A stretch of 64,000 nucleotides of DNA from Nitrosomonas marina (GTDB taxonomy: Bacteria > Pseudomonadota > Gammaproteobacteria > Burkholderiales > Nitrosomonadaceae), in the NCBI RefSeq assembly GCF_900110145.1, contig NZ_FOCP01000020.1:1-64000 (forward strand), read 5' to 3'. This document shows, piece by piece, positions 17,896 through 28,569 of the stretch. The number at the start of each line of letters is the position of its first letter. Positions within the stretch are counted from its first letter, which is position 1. The notes under the pieces were generated by a model. That model did no database searches and was not told the DNA's origin. It worked only from the letters and a program-made list of their open reading frames with translations. The position numbers and the translations under genes are program-made.

Positions 17896-18535
17896 CAGTA
17901 CCTAAGAGTCCAATTCCTGATCAACCGGGACGGATACATCTTTCTGCTCAGGGTCGATTATTGCCAGCGTGCTTTGTTCTTTCCGACAATTTCGGCTCAG
18001 CCATCCTATCGAGCATCACTCGAATCACATACTGTACTTTAGTCCATGCGCACAATCATCTCGACCACTTTCTCCGTCGACAAGGTCCTGCTTTGAGGAA
18101 AACACGCCACTTCTTTCATTGTCATCAAAAAACACATTGAATACGCGCTCAAACATCACCTGGTTTGTTTATCAACGAAAACAGGCGAATATTTGCTGTG
18201 TATTCAAACTGAACAACAGCACGAGTTGCATATCCCTGCTCAGAACATACATAAATATTTTATTCATATCCATCTGTATATCCACATGTTTTTTTCAATC
18301 ACCTACTCATCTGTACCATTGTCCAATGGTTCAAATATCCTAAACCATCAAGAATAGCTACCCATAAAAGATGTCAGCTTATGTCTCGATTGAAGCAATC
18401 GAGCTTCGCAGAACGACTGTTGCACTGATCGTAGATCAATAAATCCGGGCATGTGCCGATTTCAATCCGAAATCAGCACCTGATCCGGTAATTTTTCAAA
18501 GAATTGCAAAAAAACGGATCAAAGGAGAAATGAAC
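17896..18535. other. Leader and spacer before the PEP-CTERM gene
   Basis: About 640 bases lie between the PilZ gene and the PEP-CTERM gene, which are divergent. The distal part (17896-18380) shows no convincing ORF or promoter. The last 150 bases hold three hairpins listed separately and the ribosome binding site AAAGGAG (18521-18527). Confidence 0.5.
18385..18478 (+). repeat. Three tandem hairpins in the PEP-CTERM gene leader
   Basis: CTCGATTG-AAG-CAATCGAG (18385-18403) has perfect 8-base arms. TGATC-GTA-GATCA (18426-18438) has perfect 5-base arms. TGC-C-GATTTC, loop AATCC, GAAATC-A-GCA (18454-18478) is a 10-base stem with one mismatch. GAAGC (18392-18396) can also pair with GCTTC (18403-18407), excluding the first hairpin. 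The last stem ends 57 bases before the start codon. They may be operator sites or an RNA leader structure. Confidence 0.55.
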
Positions 18536-19285
18536 ATGAAGAAACAATACGGCACAGCTTTCAAAACAACTATGGCTGCAGCTATAAGTCTGGTGGCAGC
18601 CGGATCAGCGCATGCAACAGTTACATTCGGTGATGGCGGCGCATCACTGCAGGGCATTTTAAATGACATAACCGTGGCACCGATAAACAATGTCAGCAGC
18701 ACTAATGTCAATACAGATCAAATTCTCTTAGATGAATATTGGCAGATATCCGGAAGCGGCGGTTCATTTGCTCAAATCATTATTGAACTAGCCGGCAATG
18801 CAAATACTAATACCGTCGGCATTTATGATGCCAGCGACCCATCCAAACAGGTAACTTTGTTTTCTGGAATAGAAGGAGCAGGTGCACAAAAGCTGTTATC
18901 TTTTGCAAATGACGGATCTGTAATTATCAACTTCGCTGATACCGGTATTGATTTTTCAGGAAATGCGTTCGGCTATTTTCTAAACACTGGCGGGAACATT
19001 TTTTATAGTGATACAGATTTAAATAACGACGGCATTGACCACATGGTCGCTTTTCAAGGACAAGGCACTGATACAATTGACCTTCCTGCAACACTTCCAG
19101 GAATCTGGAGCACAAATGAATATATCATGGCCTGGGAAGATATATACGGCGGCGGTGACACCGACTATAATGATTTCGTTCTGATTACAGAATCCGTCAA
19201 TCCAATCCCCGAGCCATCCATGCTGGCATTATTCGGCATCGGCTTGATTGGATTTATCAGAAGACGCAATGAACAAGCCGGTTAA
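18536..19285 (+). CDS. PEP-CTERM sorted surface protein with DUF4114-like region
   Basis: The 249-residue protein starts at the ATG 18536, eight bases after AAAGGAG; an ATG two codons earlier is too close to that site. A signal peptide ends at AHA near residue 24. The mature part is rich in Asn, Asp and Gly, and its end contains EDIYGGGDTDYNDF, typical of DUF4114. The C-terminus is a complete PEP-CTERM sorting signal: PIPEPS, a hydrophobic helix and RRR. Such proteins are cleaved by exosortase (EpsH) and usually linked to exopolysaccharide or biofilm matrix; no exosortase gene is in this window. It stands alone with its own leader and terminator. Confidence 0.9.
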   Translation: MKKQYGTAFKTTMAAAISLVAAGSAHATVTFGDGGASLQGILNDITVAPINNVSSTNVNTDQILLDEYWQISGSGGSFAQIIIELAGNANTNTVGIYDASDPSKQVTLFSGIEGAGAQKLLSFANDGSVIINFADTGIDFSGNAFGYFLNTGGNIFYSDTDLNNDGIDHMVAFQGQGTDTIDLPATLPGIWSTNEYIMAWEDIYGGGDTDYNDFVLITESVNPIPEPSMLALFGIGLIGFIRRRNEQAG

Positions 19286-19307
19286 ACGAGATCATTCCAC
19301 TCAGTCA

Positions 19308-19340
19308 CCTGGCCCGTACAATACAATCTACCGGGCCAGG
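19308..19340 (+). terminator. Terminator-like hairpin after the PEP-CTERM gene
   Basis: CCTGGCCCG (19308-19316) and CGGGCCAGG (19332-19340) form a perfect GC-rich 9-base stem around a 15-base loop, 22 bases after the stop codon. The following ATCTTGATTT is only moderately T-rich. Confidence 0.6.
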
Positions 19341-19517
19341 ATCTTGATTTACCACCCGACTCATCGATCGTTAATAAGGTCAGCAAGCAGATCATTAGTA
19401 CGCATCAAGCTGTCCTTGCACCCGACTAACCGGCTTTGCAGTGTACAATCCGATTAAAATCAGCTGCCACCCGGATTGTTAATTCGTTTCCTTTCACCCA
19501 TTCAGTTATTTACGCAA

Positions 19518-21038
19518 TCAGCTTTTCTTATAAATCCAGTCGTTCAACAATAATCGTGCGGCGGTAATAACTTCCGAAGCTGTCATTCCCACCGGTCCGT
19601 TATTCCGTTTCAGTAATTCATCGGCTGCGGCACCATGCAGGTAAACAGCCAGTAGTAGCGCATCCTCCGGGGTTTGTCCCTGTACAATTAACGCTCCGAT
19701 AATACCAGAGAGCACATCACCAGTGCCTGCGCTACTCAAACCCGGATTACCGCTGGTATTGAAAAAACAAGTTCCATCTGGTCTGGCGCAGATACTGCCC
19801 GCGCCTTTCAGTAAAACCTGGCAACAGAATTTCTCCGACAGACTGATTGCGGCAATCTGACGATTGCCTTGTATTACAGACGTATCAGTATCCAAAAGCC
19901 GCGCCGCTTCAGCCGGATGAGGTGTTAATATGGCAGGTGCTTCCCGTTGCTTGAGTCTTCTAGCCAATTCACTGTGAAAAGCAATATGGTTCAGTGCATC
20001 AGCGTCCAGCACTAAGGGTAAATCAGTATCAAGCGTTCGCTCCAGCCAGCCATAAGTATATTCATTCATACCCATGCCCGGCCCGATCACCAAACAATCT
20101 AGCGTATCCAGATCAAACAATTCCGATGGCGAGCGTATCATCAACTCCGGATGCACAATGTCGACATCGGGTGCCGAGGTTGCCAGTATACTCAGATAGA
20201 CGCGCCCGGCACCGGCATGCAGTGCCGCACGGCCAGCCAGAATAGCTGCACCGGTCATGCCATTGTTGCCGCCCAGAATACCGATATTGCCAAAGCTGCC
20301 TTTATGACTGTTAGCTGCACGTGGCGAAGGCAATAAAATACTGGCCAGTTTCCGGTTAATCATCCATGCGCGGGGTGGCATGATAGCTACCGGATCAAGA
20401 TCCAGATCGCAGATAATGATCCTGCCACTATATTGCGGGCCATAGTGGGTCAGAATACCCGGTTTGGGACTGATAAAAGTAAGGGTAATGTCAGCGTTGA
20501 TCACTGCGCCGTAAACGCTGCCATCATCACTTCCAAGCCCGGATGGTATATCAATTGCCAACACAGGCTTTTGCATGGCATTGACGGCATTAATCCAGCT
20601 CAGGTATTGATCCGCCATCGGGCGATCCTGCAGCAGACCGATGCCAAAAATGCCATCAATGATCAGATCCCATTTCTGGCCGTTCCCGGTTCCCGGAATC
20701 TCCGAAAAAATATTTTCTTCGCCATTCTGCCATGCCAGCCTGGCCTGTTTGGCATCCTGTGATTGACGATCAGGATCACCGTTGAATACCACAGTCACTG
20801 CATATCCCCAATGTTTCAAATACCGTGCGGCTACAAAAGCATCGCCACCGTTGTTACCGGGACCGGCCAGCACGAGAACACGGCTGTCACAATTCAGGAC
20901 AAAATATTTTCTAGCAATCTCTGCAGTTGCGCGTCCAGCCTTCTCCATTAAATCCGGTGGTTCAGGCAAGGCAAAAACAGTTTGCTCTATTGTGCGTATT
21001 TCATCGGTCAAGTAGACCGGGGTGATTGTTCTTATCAT
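19518..21038 (-). CDS. nnr: Bifunctional NAD(P)H-hydrate epimerase/dehydratase
   Basis: The 506-residue fusion repairs damaged NAD(P)H hydrates. The N-terminal epimerase (about 1-215) contains VLAGPGNNGGDAFVAARYL. The C-terminal ADP-dependent dehydratase (about 225-500) contains LTPHPAEAARLLD and the nucleotide-binding SAGTGDVLSGIIGAL motif. The length matches the E. coli Nnr fusion (about 515). It is divergent from purL with a 74-base gap and has no operon partner on its strand. Confidence 0.95.
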   Translation of the reverse strand: MIRTITPVYLTDEIRTIEQTVFALPEPPDLMEKAGRATAEIARKYFVLNCDSRVLVLAGPGNNGGDAFVAARYLKHWGYAVTVVFNGDPDRQSQDAKQARLAWQNGEENIFSEIPGTGNGQKWDLIIDGIFGIGLLQDRPMADQYLSWINAVNAMQKPVLAIDIPSGLGSDDGSVYGAVINADITLTFISPKPGILTHYGPQYSGRIIICDLDLDPVAIMPPRAWMINRKLASILLPSPRAANSHKGSFGNIGILGGNNGMTGAAILAGRAALHAGAGRVYLSILATSAPDVDIVHPELMIRSPSELFDLDTLDCLVIGPGMGMNEYTYGWLERTLDTDLPLVLDADALNHIAFHSELARRLKQREAPAILTPHPAEAARLLDTDTSVIQGNRQIAAISLSEKFCCQVLLKGAGSICARPDGTCFFNTSGNPGLSSAGTGDVLSGIIGALIVQGQTPEDALLLAVYLHGAAADELLKRNNGPVGMTASEVITAARLLLNDWIYKKS

Positions 21039-21112
21039 CTGGTCTGCCAGTATCAGTAGAAAGAATTATTTCTCGTGTAAAATGATGATTTTGATTTTGG
21101 TAAAATTTCCCG

Positions 21113-24100
21113 ATGCTTCGATTTTGTGGCGGTCATGCGTTATCTGCATTCAGGCTGGAAAAACTGATTTGTGCATTCAACGCACTGGATTTACAAGTTT
21201 CTCACATTTATGCTGAATTTTGGTATTTCTGTGCAATCAGTCGCACATTAACCAAAACAGAAACGTCAATGCTTGAGAAGTTACTTAACAGCTGCCAATC
21301 CCAACGTCCTGCAGCAGCAACATTGCCTCTCGCGCTTGTGGTTCCCCGTCCGGGCACTATTTCACCCTGGTCGAGCAAGGCCACCGACATCGCACATCAT
21401 TGCGGATTGAAGCATGTCGAACGAATTGAGCGCGGTATTGCTTATACTATACGGACAGACCGTCCTTTTCGCCCCGAACAGCAACAGTCTCTGCAGTCAT
21501 TGTTGCATGATCGCATGACCGAAACAGTTTTACGGTCTTTTGATGATGCAGAACGGTTATTTTATCATTTGACTCCACAACCGCTTCATATCATTGATTT
21601 TCATTCCAGAGGGTTGCAGGCGCTTGAGGAGGCCAATACAGAAATGGGTCTTGCGCTATCGGCCGACGAAATTGAATATCTTGCGCAGTATTTTCGGCAA
21701 AGCGGACGCAATCCTACAGACGTGGAACTGATGATGTTCGCACAGGCGAACTCCGAACATTGCCGTCACAAAATCTTCAATGCCGACTGGATTATAGATG
21801 GGAACAGGCGCAATCGCACCCTTTTCGAAATGATCAGACATACTCATCACCAGAATCCACAAAATACGCTGGTTGCTTACGCGGATAATGCGAGTATTAT
21901 CGAAGGCGCAAAAATTGCCCGATTTTATCCGGGAGAAAATCATCACTATTTGTACAAGCAGGAACAGACACACCTGCTGATGAAAGTTGAAACGCACAAT
22001 CACCCCACCGCAATTTCCCCTTTCCCGGGAGCGGCGACGGGTGTAGGCGGAGAAATACGTGATGAAGGCGCAACGGGCCGTGGAGCTAGACCAAAAGCGG
22101 GATTGACCGGATTTTCAGTATCCAATTTAAATATTCCAGATTTTGCACAACCATGGGAATATTGCGACACCAACCGAAAAACCATATATGGCAAACCTCA
22201 TCGCATCGCCTCAGCTCTGCAGATTATGCTTGATGGACCAATTGGCGGCGCGGCGTTCAATAATGAATTCGGACGTCCGAATCTTGCGGGTTATTTTCGC
22301 ACTTTCGAAGAAAAAGTCGCAGGTGAAATGCGCGGCTACCACAAACCGATCATGCTTGCGGGAGGTATCGGGCAAATCTCGGCCAAACATGTCCGCAAAG
22401 AAAAATTTTCTTCCGGTACTTTACTGATCCAGTTAGGCGGACCCGGCATGTTGATCGGCCTCGGCGGTGGCGCGGCATCGAGTATGGATGCCGGTACGAA
22501 TGCCGAGGCACTGGATTACGATTCGGTGCAGCGAGGCAATCCCGAAATGCAGCGTCGTGCACAGGAAGTGATAGATCGCTGCTGGCAACTAGAGCGTTCG
22601 GGAATAGAGAATCCCATCCTGTTTATCCATGATGTCGGCGCAGGCGGTCTGTCAAATGCTTTTCCAGAACTGGTACATGACGCAGGGCATGGGGGACGCT
22701 TCGATTTACGCGCCATACCCGTCGAAGAATCCGGCATGTCACCGATGCAGATCTGGAGCAATGAGGCTCAGGAACGTTATGTGCTTGCAATTCATCCGGA
22801 ATCGCTCAAAAAGTTTCAGGAAATCTGCGAACGTGAGCGATGTCCATATTCAGTGGTCGGCGTAGCAACCGAAGAAACTCAAGTCGTAGTAGTCGATGAA
22901 CAACATGCGTCAATGACTGCTCCTGTCGATATGGCGTTACCGGTATTACTTGGCAAACCACCCAAAATGACACGTGATGTCACTCATCGAATACAGCCAT
23001 TGCCGGTTTTCCAGACCCATGAAATCGATTTGAGAGAAGCAGCCTACCGGGTCTTGAGGCTACCAGCAGTTGCGGACAAGACATTTCTCATCAGTATAGG
23101 CGACCGTTCTGTCGGCGGTATGACAGCGCGCGATCAGATGATAGGTCCCTGGCAGATACCTGTCGCTGATGTGGCTGTCACCATGATGGGATATCAGACA
23201 TATTTTGGTGAAGCATTTGCTATCGGCGAACGAACGCCGGTGGCTTTAATTAGTCCCGCAGCCTCTGCGCGTATGGCGGTGGGCGAAGCTGTTACTAACA
23301 TGTCCGCAGCCTCGATACAACAGATCAGTGACATCAAGCTGTCAGCAAACTGGATGGCAGCGGCCGGACATCCGGGTGAAGATGCCGGTTTGTATGATGC
23401 CGTGCATGCCATCGGTATGGAGCTATGTCCGCAGTTAGGTATCAGCATCCCGGTGGGTAAGGATTCGATGTCAATGAAAACGACATGGCAGGATATAGAT
23501 GCGCAAACCGGATTATCCATTGACAAAGCCGTAACTGCACCCCTGTCGCTAATCATATCCGCTTTCTCCAGAGTCGGCGATGTACGCCGCACACTGACGC
23601 CACAGTTACGTACCGATTGCGGTGAAACTGAGTTAATACTGATCGATCTTGGTCAGGGTAAAAACCGTTTGGGCGGATCTGCACTGGCGCAAGTTTATAA
23701 ACAGATCGGCCATGAGGCGCCGGATATTGACGGACAGTCCGGTGCTGACAGGCTTACAGCATTTTTTACCGCCATCCAGCAACTTAACAAAGCGGATGCG
23801 ATACTAGCTTACCACGATCGCTCAGATGGTGGCCTTTTCGTCACGCTGTGTGAAATGATTTTTGCCGGTCATACCGGCATCACTGTCAACCTTGACCAGC
23901 TTTGCTTCGACATGTTGTCAAGCGACATCGACGGAGCCGAATTGCGTTCTGTTGATTTAAACGGGCGTTTCATTGAACGCTTGCTAGCTGTGTTGTTTAA
24001 CGAAGAACTGGGCGCAGTCATTCAAATCCGAAGCGGAAAACGATCATTTGTCATGAACACACTGGCCGAAGCCGGACTACAGGGCATGAGCTTTGTCATC

Positions 24101-25144
24101 GGCTCCCTCAACTCTGTAGACGAGCTGCGACTAATGCGCAACAATCAACCTGTATTGTCGGAAAAACGCATTGATCTGCAACGCGCATGGTCTGAAACAA
24201 CCTATCGAATGCAGAAATTGCGCGATCATTCTGATTGTGCACAACAGGAATATGACCGCATTTTGGTCAGTGATGACCCGGGATTGCATGTTGCGCTCAG
24301 CTTTGATGTGGAAGACAACATTGCTGCTCCTTTTATTCGACGAACGCGAACCCGTCCTGCCATAGCAATTCTGCGTGAGCAGGGCGTTAACGGGCATATA
24401 GAGATGGCTGCTGCATTTGACCGCGCTGGTTTTACGGCAACCGACGTACATATGAGTGACATCATTTCCGGCAGAATCTCACTAGACGCATTTAAAGGAC
24501 TGGCTGCATGCGGCGGTTTCTCCTACGGTGACGTGCTTGGCGCCGGCGAGGGGTGGGCCAAATCGATACTATTCAATACACAAGTTCGCGAAACGTTTGA
24601 AGCGTTTTTCCAGCGTTCGGATACATTCGCGCTTGGTGTTTGTAACGGCTGCCAGATGATGAGTCATCTTCATACCATTATTCCGGGCGCAGAACACTGG
24701 CCACGATTTATACGCAATTATTCGGAACAATTTGAGTCACGCTTTGTCATGGTAGAAGTACAGGCGGGCCCATCGATATTGTTCGAAGGCATGTCAGGCA
24801 GCCGCTTGCCGGTAGTTGTTGCACATGGCGAGGGCCGTGCAGATATAAGCAGCAGCAGTGAAGCGGACTGCGAAGCACTGGTAACCTTGCGATATATCGA
24901 TAACTTTGGCAAAGTCACGGAAACATATCCTGGTAATCCGAACGGTTCGCCGCGCGGCATCACCGGACTGACAACCCCGGACGGGCGCTTTAATATACTC
25001 ATGCCACACCCTGAGCGTGTTTTCCGCATTGCACAACACTCATGGTACCCGCCCGAACCGAATGATTCAGTCCGGCGTACACGGACACTTGAAGACGCCC
25101 CCTGGATACGTCTTTTCAGAAATGCCCGTAAATGGGTAGGATAA
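21113..25144 (+). CDS. purL: Phosphoribosylformylglycinamidine synthase
   Basis: The 1343-residue large-type PurL converts FGAR plus glutamine and ATP to FGAM in purine synthesis. The ATG at 21113 keeps the expected N-terminal [10 protein letters not shown] segment, so this start is preferred over the internal Met at 21270. The synthetase core holds EVETHNHPT-like [17 protein letters not shown], and the C-terminal glutaminase has the Cys nucleophile in GVCNGCQM (C1177), HGEGRAD and MPHPERVF. The length fits the proteobacterial family (about 1290-1350). It is followed after 18 bases by the ChaN-like gene. Confidence 0.97.
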   Translation: MLRFCGGHALSAFRLEKLICAFNALDLQVSHIYAEFWYFCAISRTLTKTETSMLEKLLNSCQSQRPAAATLPLALVVPRPGTISPWSSKATDIAHHCGLKHVERIERGIAYTIRTDRPFRPEQQQSLQSLLHDRMTETVLRSFDDAERLFYHLTPQPLHIIDFHSRGLQALEEANTEMGLALSADEIEYLAQYFRQSGRNPTDVELMMFAQANSEHCRHKIFNADWIIDGNRRNRTLFEMIRHTHHQNPQNTLVAYADNASIIEGAKIARFYPGENHHYLYKQEQTHLLMKVETHNHPTAISPFPGAATGVGGEIRDEGATGRGARPKAGLTGFSVSNLNIPDFAQPWEYCDTNRKTIYGKPHRIASALQIMLDGPIGGAAFNNEFGRPNLAGYFRTFEEKVAGEMRGYHKPIMLAGGIGQISAKHVRKEKFSSGTLLIQLGGPGMLIGLGGGAASSMDAGTNAEALDYDSVQRGNPEMQRRAQEVIDRCWQLERSGIENPILFIHDVGAGGLSNAFPELVHDAGHGGRFDLRAIPVEESGMSPMQIWSNEAQERYVLAIHPESLKKFQEICERERCPYSVVGVATEETQVVVVDEQHASMTAPVDMALPVLLGKPPKMTRDVTHRIQPLPVFQTHEIDLREAAYRVLRLPAVADKTFLISIGDRSVGGMTARDQMIGPWQIPVADVAVTMMGYQTYFGEAFAIGERTPVALISPAASARMAVGEAVTNMSAASIQQISDIKLSANWMAAAGHPGEDAGLYDAVHAIGMELCPQLGISIPVGKDSMSMKTTWQDIDAQTGLSIDKAVTAPLSLIISAFSRVGDVRRTLTPQLRTDCGETELILIDLGQGKNRLGGSALAQVYKQIGHEAPDIDGQSGADRLTAFFTAIQQLNKADAILAYHDRSDGGLFVTLCEMIFAGHTGITVNLDQLCFDMLSSDIDGAELRSVDLNGRFIERLLAVLFNEELGAVIQIRSGKRSFVMNTLAEAGLQGMSFVIGSLNSVDELRLMRNNQPVLSEKRIDLQRAWSETTYRMQKLRDHSDCAQQEYDRILVSDDPGLHVALSFDVEDNIAAPFIRRTRTRPAIAILREQGVNGHIEMAAAFDRAGFTATDVHMSDIISGRISLDAFKGLAACGGFSYGDVLGAGEGWAKSILFNTQVRETFEAFFQRSDTFALGVCNGCQMMSHLHTIIPGAEHWPRFIRNYSEQFESRFVMVEVQAGPSILFEGMSGSRLPVVVAHGEGRADISSSSEADCEALVTLRYIDNFGKVTETYPGNPNGSPRGITGLTTPDGRFNILMPHPERVFRIAQHSWYPPEPNDSVRRTRTLEDAPWIRLFRNARKWVG

Positions 25145-25162
25145 CAATCAAACATATTAACA

Positions 25163-26422
25163 ATGAAAAATGATACAACATTAACTAAAAAACTCGCCAC
25201 ACTGGGATTGCTGACGTACCTCGCCTGCACAATCACGAACGCGCCAGCCAACACTGCAGACTTCTCCGCGACCAGCATCAAACCCGCTAATAAACCAGCC
25301 CGGACAGACTGCGTACCGCTTGGAAACTGGATAATACCTGGCAGTGGAGCAGCGGTTTATGCCGACATCATTGATCAGGCGGTCAAAAACTCGGTCGTAC
25401 TTCTTGGCGAAACCCATGTCAATGCTGATCACCATCGTTGGCAGCTACAAATGCTTGCAGCGATGCATGCCTTACGTCCTGAAATGGTTATCGGTTTTGA
25501 AATGTTTCCGCGCCGCGTCCAGCCTGTACTCGACCAGTGGACTGCTGGCGAATTAACTGAGCAGGAATTTCTTGCGGCATCCGAATGGGACAAGGTGTGG
25601 AATACCGATCCAGCACTTTATCTGCCGCTATTTCATTTTGCGCGCATGAATCATATTCCGATGATTGCATTGAATATCGAGCAGCGCCTGCGTCGACTGG
25701 TTTCCGAGAGAGGTTTTCACGGCGTCCCAGTCGAAGAACGCGAGGGATTAACTCGTCCGGCAGAACCGAGCCAAGCGTATCTCGACTTTCTTTTGCCGAT
25801 TTACCAACAGCATGATCGTAAAGACAAAAAAGACGGCCAGATTGGGTACGACGACCCGGATTTCAAACGCTTCTACGCCGGCCAGCAACTGTGGGATCGC
25901 GCCATGGCGCAGGCATTGCACCAGATCTTGAGTCATCCCGGCTACACCAAAACACCACTGGTGGTCGGCATAATGGGTTCGGGTCATGTCGTACATGGAT
26001 ATGGCGTACCGCACCAATTACGCGATCTCGGTATCGAGGATATCGTGTCGTTGCTGCCGTGGGATATCAATAAATCCTGCAAACAGCTTGTTGCAGGGGT
26101 CGCTGACGCCGTCTTTGGCGTACTGCCGCATGCTTCGGGTGCTTTCGAACAACCAAAATATCAACGTCTTGGCATCCGCTTTGAAATGGCACGCGGTGGC
26201 GCCCTGGTGCTGCAGGTCGAGAAAGGCAGTATTGCCGAAGCCTCCGGTCTGCAAAGCGCAGATGTTATTCTGGAAATGGCGGGTATGGCGCTTGAAACGA
26301 CCGATGATGTGATTAATATTGTCAAACGACATGCCCCGGGAACGTGGCTGCCGCTCAAAATAAAACGTGATGATAGCGAGAGAGAAATTGTTGCCAAATT
26401 TCCGCCGCTGACGGTCCCTTGA
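25163..26422 (+). CDS. ChaN-like haem-binding protein with C-terminal PDZ domain
   Basis: The 419-residue exported protein has an N-terminal hydrophobic signal (about 8-30), then a ChaN/DUF399 domain (about 65-300) with VVLLGETHVNADHH, VIGFEMFPR and GSGHVVHGYGVP, the conserved Glu/His segments of the family. ChaN of Campylobacter binds haem, so an iron or haem role is plausible but not shown by sequence. Residues about 340-415 form a PDZ domain (KGSIAEASGLQSADVILE). The Cys at residue 22 might suggest a lipoprotein, but no good lipobox is present. An M1-like peptidase follows 101 bases downstream and could be a functional partner. Confidence 0.85.
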   Translation: MKNDTTLTKKLATLGLLTYLACTITNAPANTADFSATSIKPANKPARTDCVPLGNWIIPGSGAAVYADIIDQAVKNSVVLLGETHVNADHHRWQLQMLAAMHALRPEMVIGFEMFPRRVQPVLDQWTAGELTEQEFLAASEWDKVWNTDPALYLPLFHFARMNHIPMIALNIEQRLRRLVSERGFHGVPVEEREGLTRPAEPSQAYLDFLLPIYQQHDRKDKKDGQIGYDDPDFKRFYAGQQLWDRAMAQALHQILSHPGYTKTPLVVGIMGSGHVVHGYGVPHQLRDLGIEDIVSLLPWDINKSCKQLVAGVADAVFGVLPHASGAFEQPKYQRLGIRFEMARGGALVLQVEKGSIAEASGLQSADVILEMAGMALETTDDVINIVKRHAPGTWLPLKIKRDDSEREIVAKFPPLTVP

Positions 26423-26523
26423 TACGCTCTAACGATGTGTTTTCGATACCAGAAACAACTCAATTACCTGTCTGACAAACCTGCTAAACGGCATCTCATG
26501 TGCCGCGATAATTCTTCGGAATC

Positions 26524-28569
26524 ATGTTAAACATTCAAACAATTCGCTTGATATCTTTTTTTGTATTGTCATATTTTATCAATAGCACCTCTGCTGCATC
26601 CATACCCGGCAGTGACATTTCCCATGAAGGCTCTATCGTTTACAACATTGCAGTGAATATCGACCCTTCAACCCGTATGCTGGAAGGTAAAAGCGTTATT
26701 ACATTCAATAAAACCCGCGAGCACACCCTGTTGCTTGACAAACAGTTCGAAGTCACCCAGGCATTTATAGATGACATGCCATACGCACCACAAACCGATT
26801 CAGAGCAGTCGCATTACTGGCAAATTCCGTACACCATTCTTCGTCCGCACCGAATCGAAATTCACTGGCGCGGAAAGCTGCACCCGCTTGATGAAGCGAT
26901 TGATCATGAACAGACGCTCGGAAGACCGATTGCCGTGAGCGGAGAAGCAGGAACATTTCTTCCGGATGCAGCAAACTGGTATCCGCGCGTCGCCAATGGT
27001 CTGGTCCGTTATACCCTACAGATGACACTGCCCGCCGGCCAGCGCGGCCTGGTGCCAGGAAAACTAATCGACGAACAGGATGAAGACACCGGCTACCGCG
27101 CGCGCTTCGAATTTAACCATCCTGCCGGTGGTATTGATTTGATGGCAGGACCTTATGAAATTGAATCAGATCACTATAGCGGCATCAAAAATTCACCGAT
27201 TCGGCTACGTACTTATTTTCATCCACAGATCAGCCAGCTGGCAGACGACTATCTGGCAACCGTCAAACGCTATTTCGAATTATATGAATCATGGATTGGC
27301 GCTTACCCCTATACCGAATTCAGTATTGTTTCCAGCCCGACGCCAACCGGATTTGGCATGCCAACGCTGACTTACCTCGGTATTAATGTGCTGCGACTGC
27401 CGTTTATCAAAAACACCTCTCTTGGTCACGAAGTGCTGCACAACTGGTGGGGCAACGGGGTGTATCCCGATTATAAAAGCGGCAACTGGTCCGAAGGATT
27501 GACGACCTTCATGGCTGACTATACGTATAAAGAACAAGAAAGTGCCAAGGCAGCTCGCGAAATGCGTCAGGGCTGGCTGCGTGATTTTGCCGCACTGGAA
27601 CCTGGTCAGGATGCGCCGTTAACGGCTTTTACCTCGCGCACGCACGGTGCATCCAAAATTGTCGGCTATCACAAGGCCGCGATGTTTTTTTTCATGCTGC
27701 GCGACTTGATCGGCGATGAACTGTTTAATCGCTCGATACAGGGATTATGGAACATGCAGCGCTTTAAAGTCACAACCTGGTCAAATCTGCAAAGCATATT
27801 TGAGATCATCTCAGCCCAGGACTTATCGTTCTTTTTTGATCAATGGCTGAACCGCACCGGTGCTCCAAGTCTGACTATCACCGAAGCCTGGCAAGAACCG
27901 ACCGATTTCGGTCATCGCCTGCATATCACACTGCAACAGCCAGAGCCGGCTTATCAACTGCGTGTGCCGGTAGCCATCCTGACCGATGAAGGCGAGAAGT
28001 CACATCTGCTCGACCTGCAGCAAACGATGCAGACATTTACGCTTGATCTTAGCGAAAAAACACAATCTGTGATCCTTGATCCGGATACCCGTCTATTCCG
28101 CCTGCTCGCACCCGGCGAAGCACTACCTATTCTGCGTGAAGTCATGGTCAATCCAACCACGACCACTGTTATATTATCGGACAACGATGAAACACAGCAA
28201 ACCGCCGCAGCACTGGCCGAGAAATTACAACGTCGCACACCGAAAATTTTGACAGCCGATCAATTTTTAACTGGTAGCCCCACATTGGTCATCGGACTGC
28301 AGCATGAAATCGATGCCTGGCTTGAGTCACGTGGTTTGCCTGAAAAACCCGAGGAAGTGCTTGAAAAAGGAACCGCGCAAATCTGGACGTTGACCGGACC
28401 TGAAGATTCACCAATGGTTATAGTCTCCGCGCAGGATAAAGTCTCACTTGAAGCGCTCATCCGTCCACTGCCGCATTACGGGCGGCAGAGTTATATCGTA
28501 TTTGACGGACGGCAGGCGGTGAAGAAAGGGGTTTGGCCGATGCAGGTGCAGCAAGTGAAAATAAAATAG
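26524..28569 (+). CDS. M1-family (gluzincin) metallopeptidase, exported, atypical
   Basis: The 681-residue protein has a signal sequence ending near SAA (about residue 25), an N-terminal beta domain and a gluzincin catalytic core with HEVLHNWWGN (H302, E303, H306) and a downstream Glu in NWSEGLTTF (E324). Two features differ from classical aminopeptidase N: the GxMEN exopeptidase motif reads GFGMP (276-280), and the HExxH-to-Glu spacing is one residue shorter. It therefore probably binds zinc but may not act as an aminopeptidase. The C-terminal third is not assigned. It is likely periplasmic and follows the ChaN-PDZ gene. Confidence 0.85.
   Translation: MLNIQTIRLISFFVLSYFINSTSAASIPGSDISHEGSIVYNIAVNIDPSTRMLEGKSVITFNKTREHTLLLDKQFEVTQAFIDDMPYAPQTDSEQSHYWQIPYTILRPHRIEIHWRGKLHPLDEAIDHEQTLGRPIAVSGEAGTFLPDAANWYPRVANGLVRYTLQMTLPAGQRGLVPGKLIDEQDEDTGYRARFEFNHPAGGIDLMAGPYEIESDHYSGIKNSPIRLRTYFHPQISQLADDYLATVKRYFELYESWIGAYPYTEFSIVSSPTPTGFGMPTLTYLGINVLRLPFIKNTSLGHEVLHNWWGNGVYPDYKSGNWSEGLTTFMADYTYKEQESAKAAREMRQGWLRDFAALEPGQDAPLTAFTSRTHGASKIVGYHKAAMFFFMLRDLIGDELFNRSIQGLWNMQRFKVTTWSNLQSIFEIISAQDLSFFFDQWLNRTGAPSLTITEAWQEPTDFGHRLHITLQQPEPAYQLRVPVAILTDEGEKSHLLDLQQTMQTFTLDLSEKTQSVILDPDTRLFRLLAPGEALPILREVMVNPTTTTVILSDNDETQQTAAALAEKLQRRTPKILTADQFLTGSPTLVIGLQHEIDAWLESRGLPEKPEEVLEKGTAQIWTLTGPEDSPMVIVSAQDKVSLEALIRPLPHYGRQSYIVFDGRQAVKKGVWPMQVQQVKIK

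Noticed and set aside
17969-18343. 124-codon plus-strand ORF before the PEP-CTERM gene
   Set aside because: The composition is low in coding signal, there is no good ribosome site, and no motif was found; more likely chance in the leader region.
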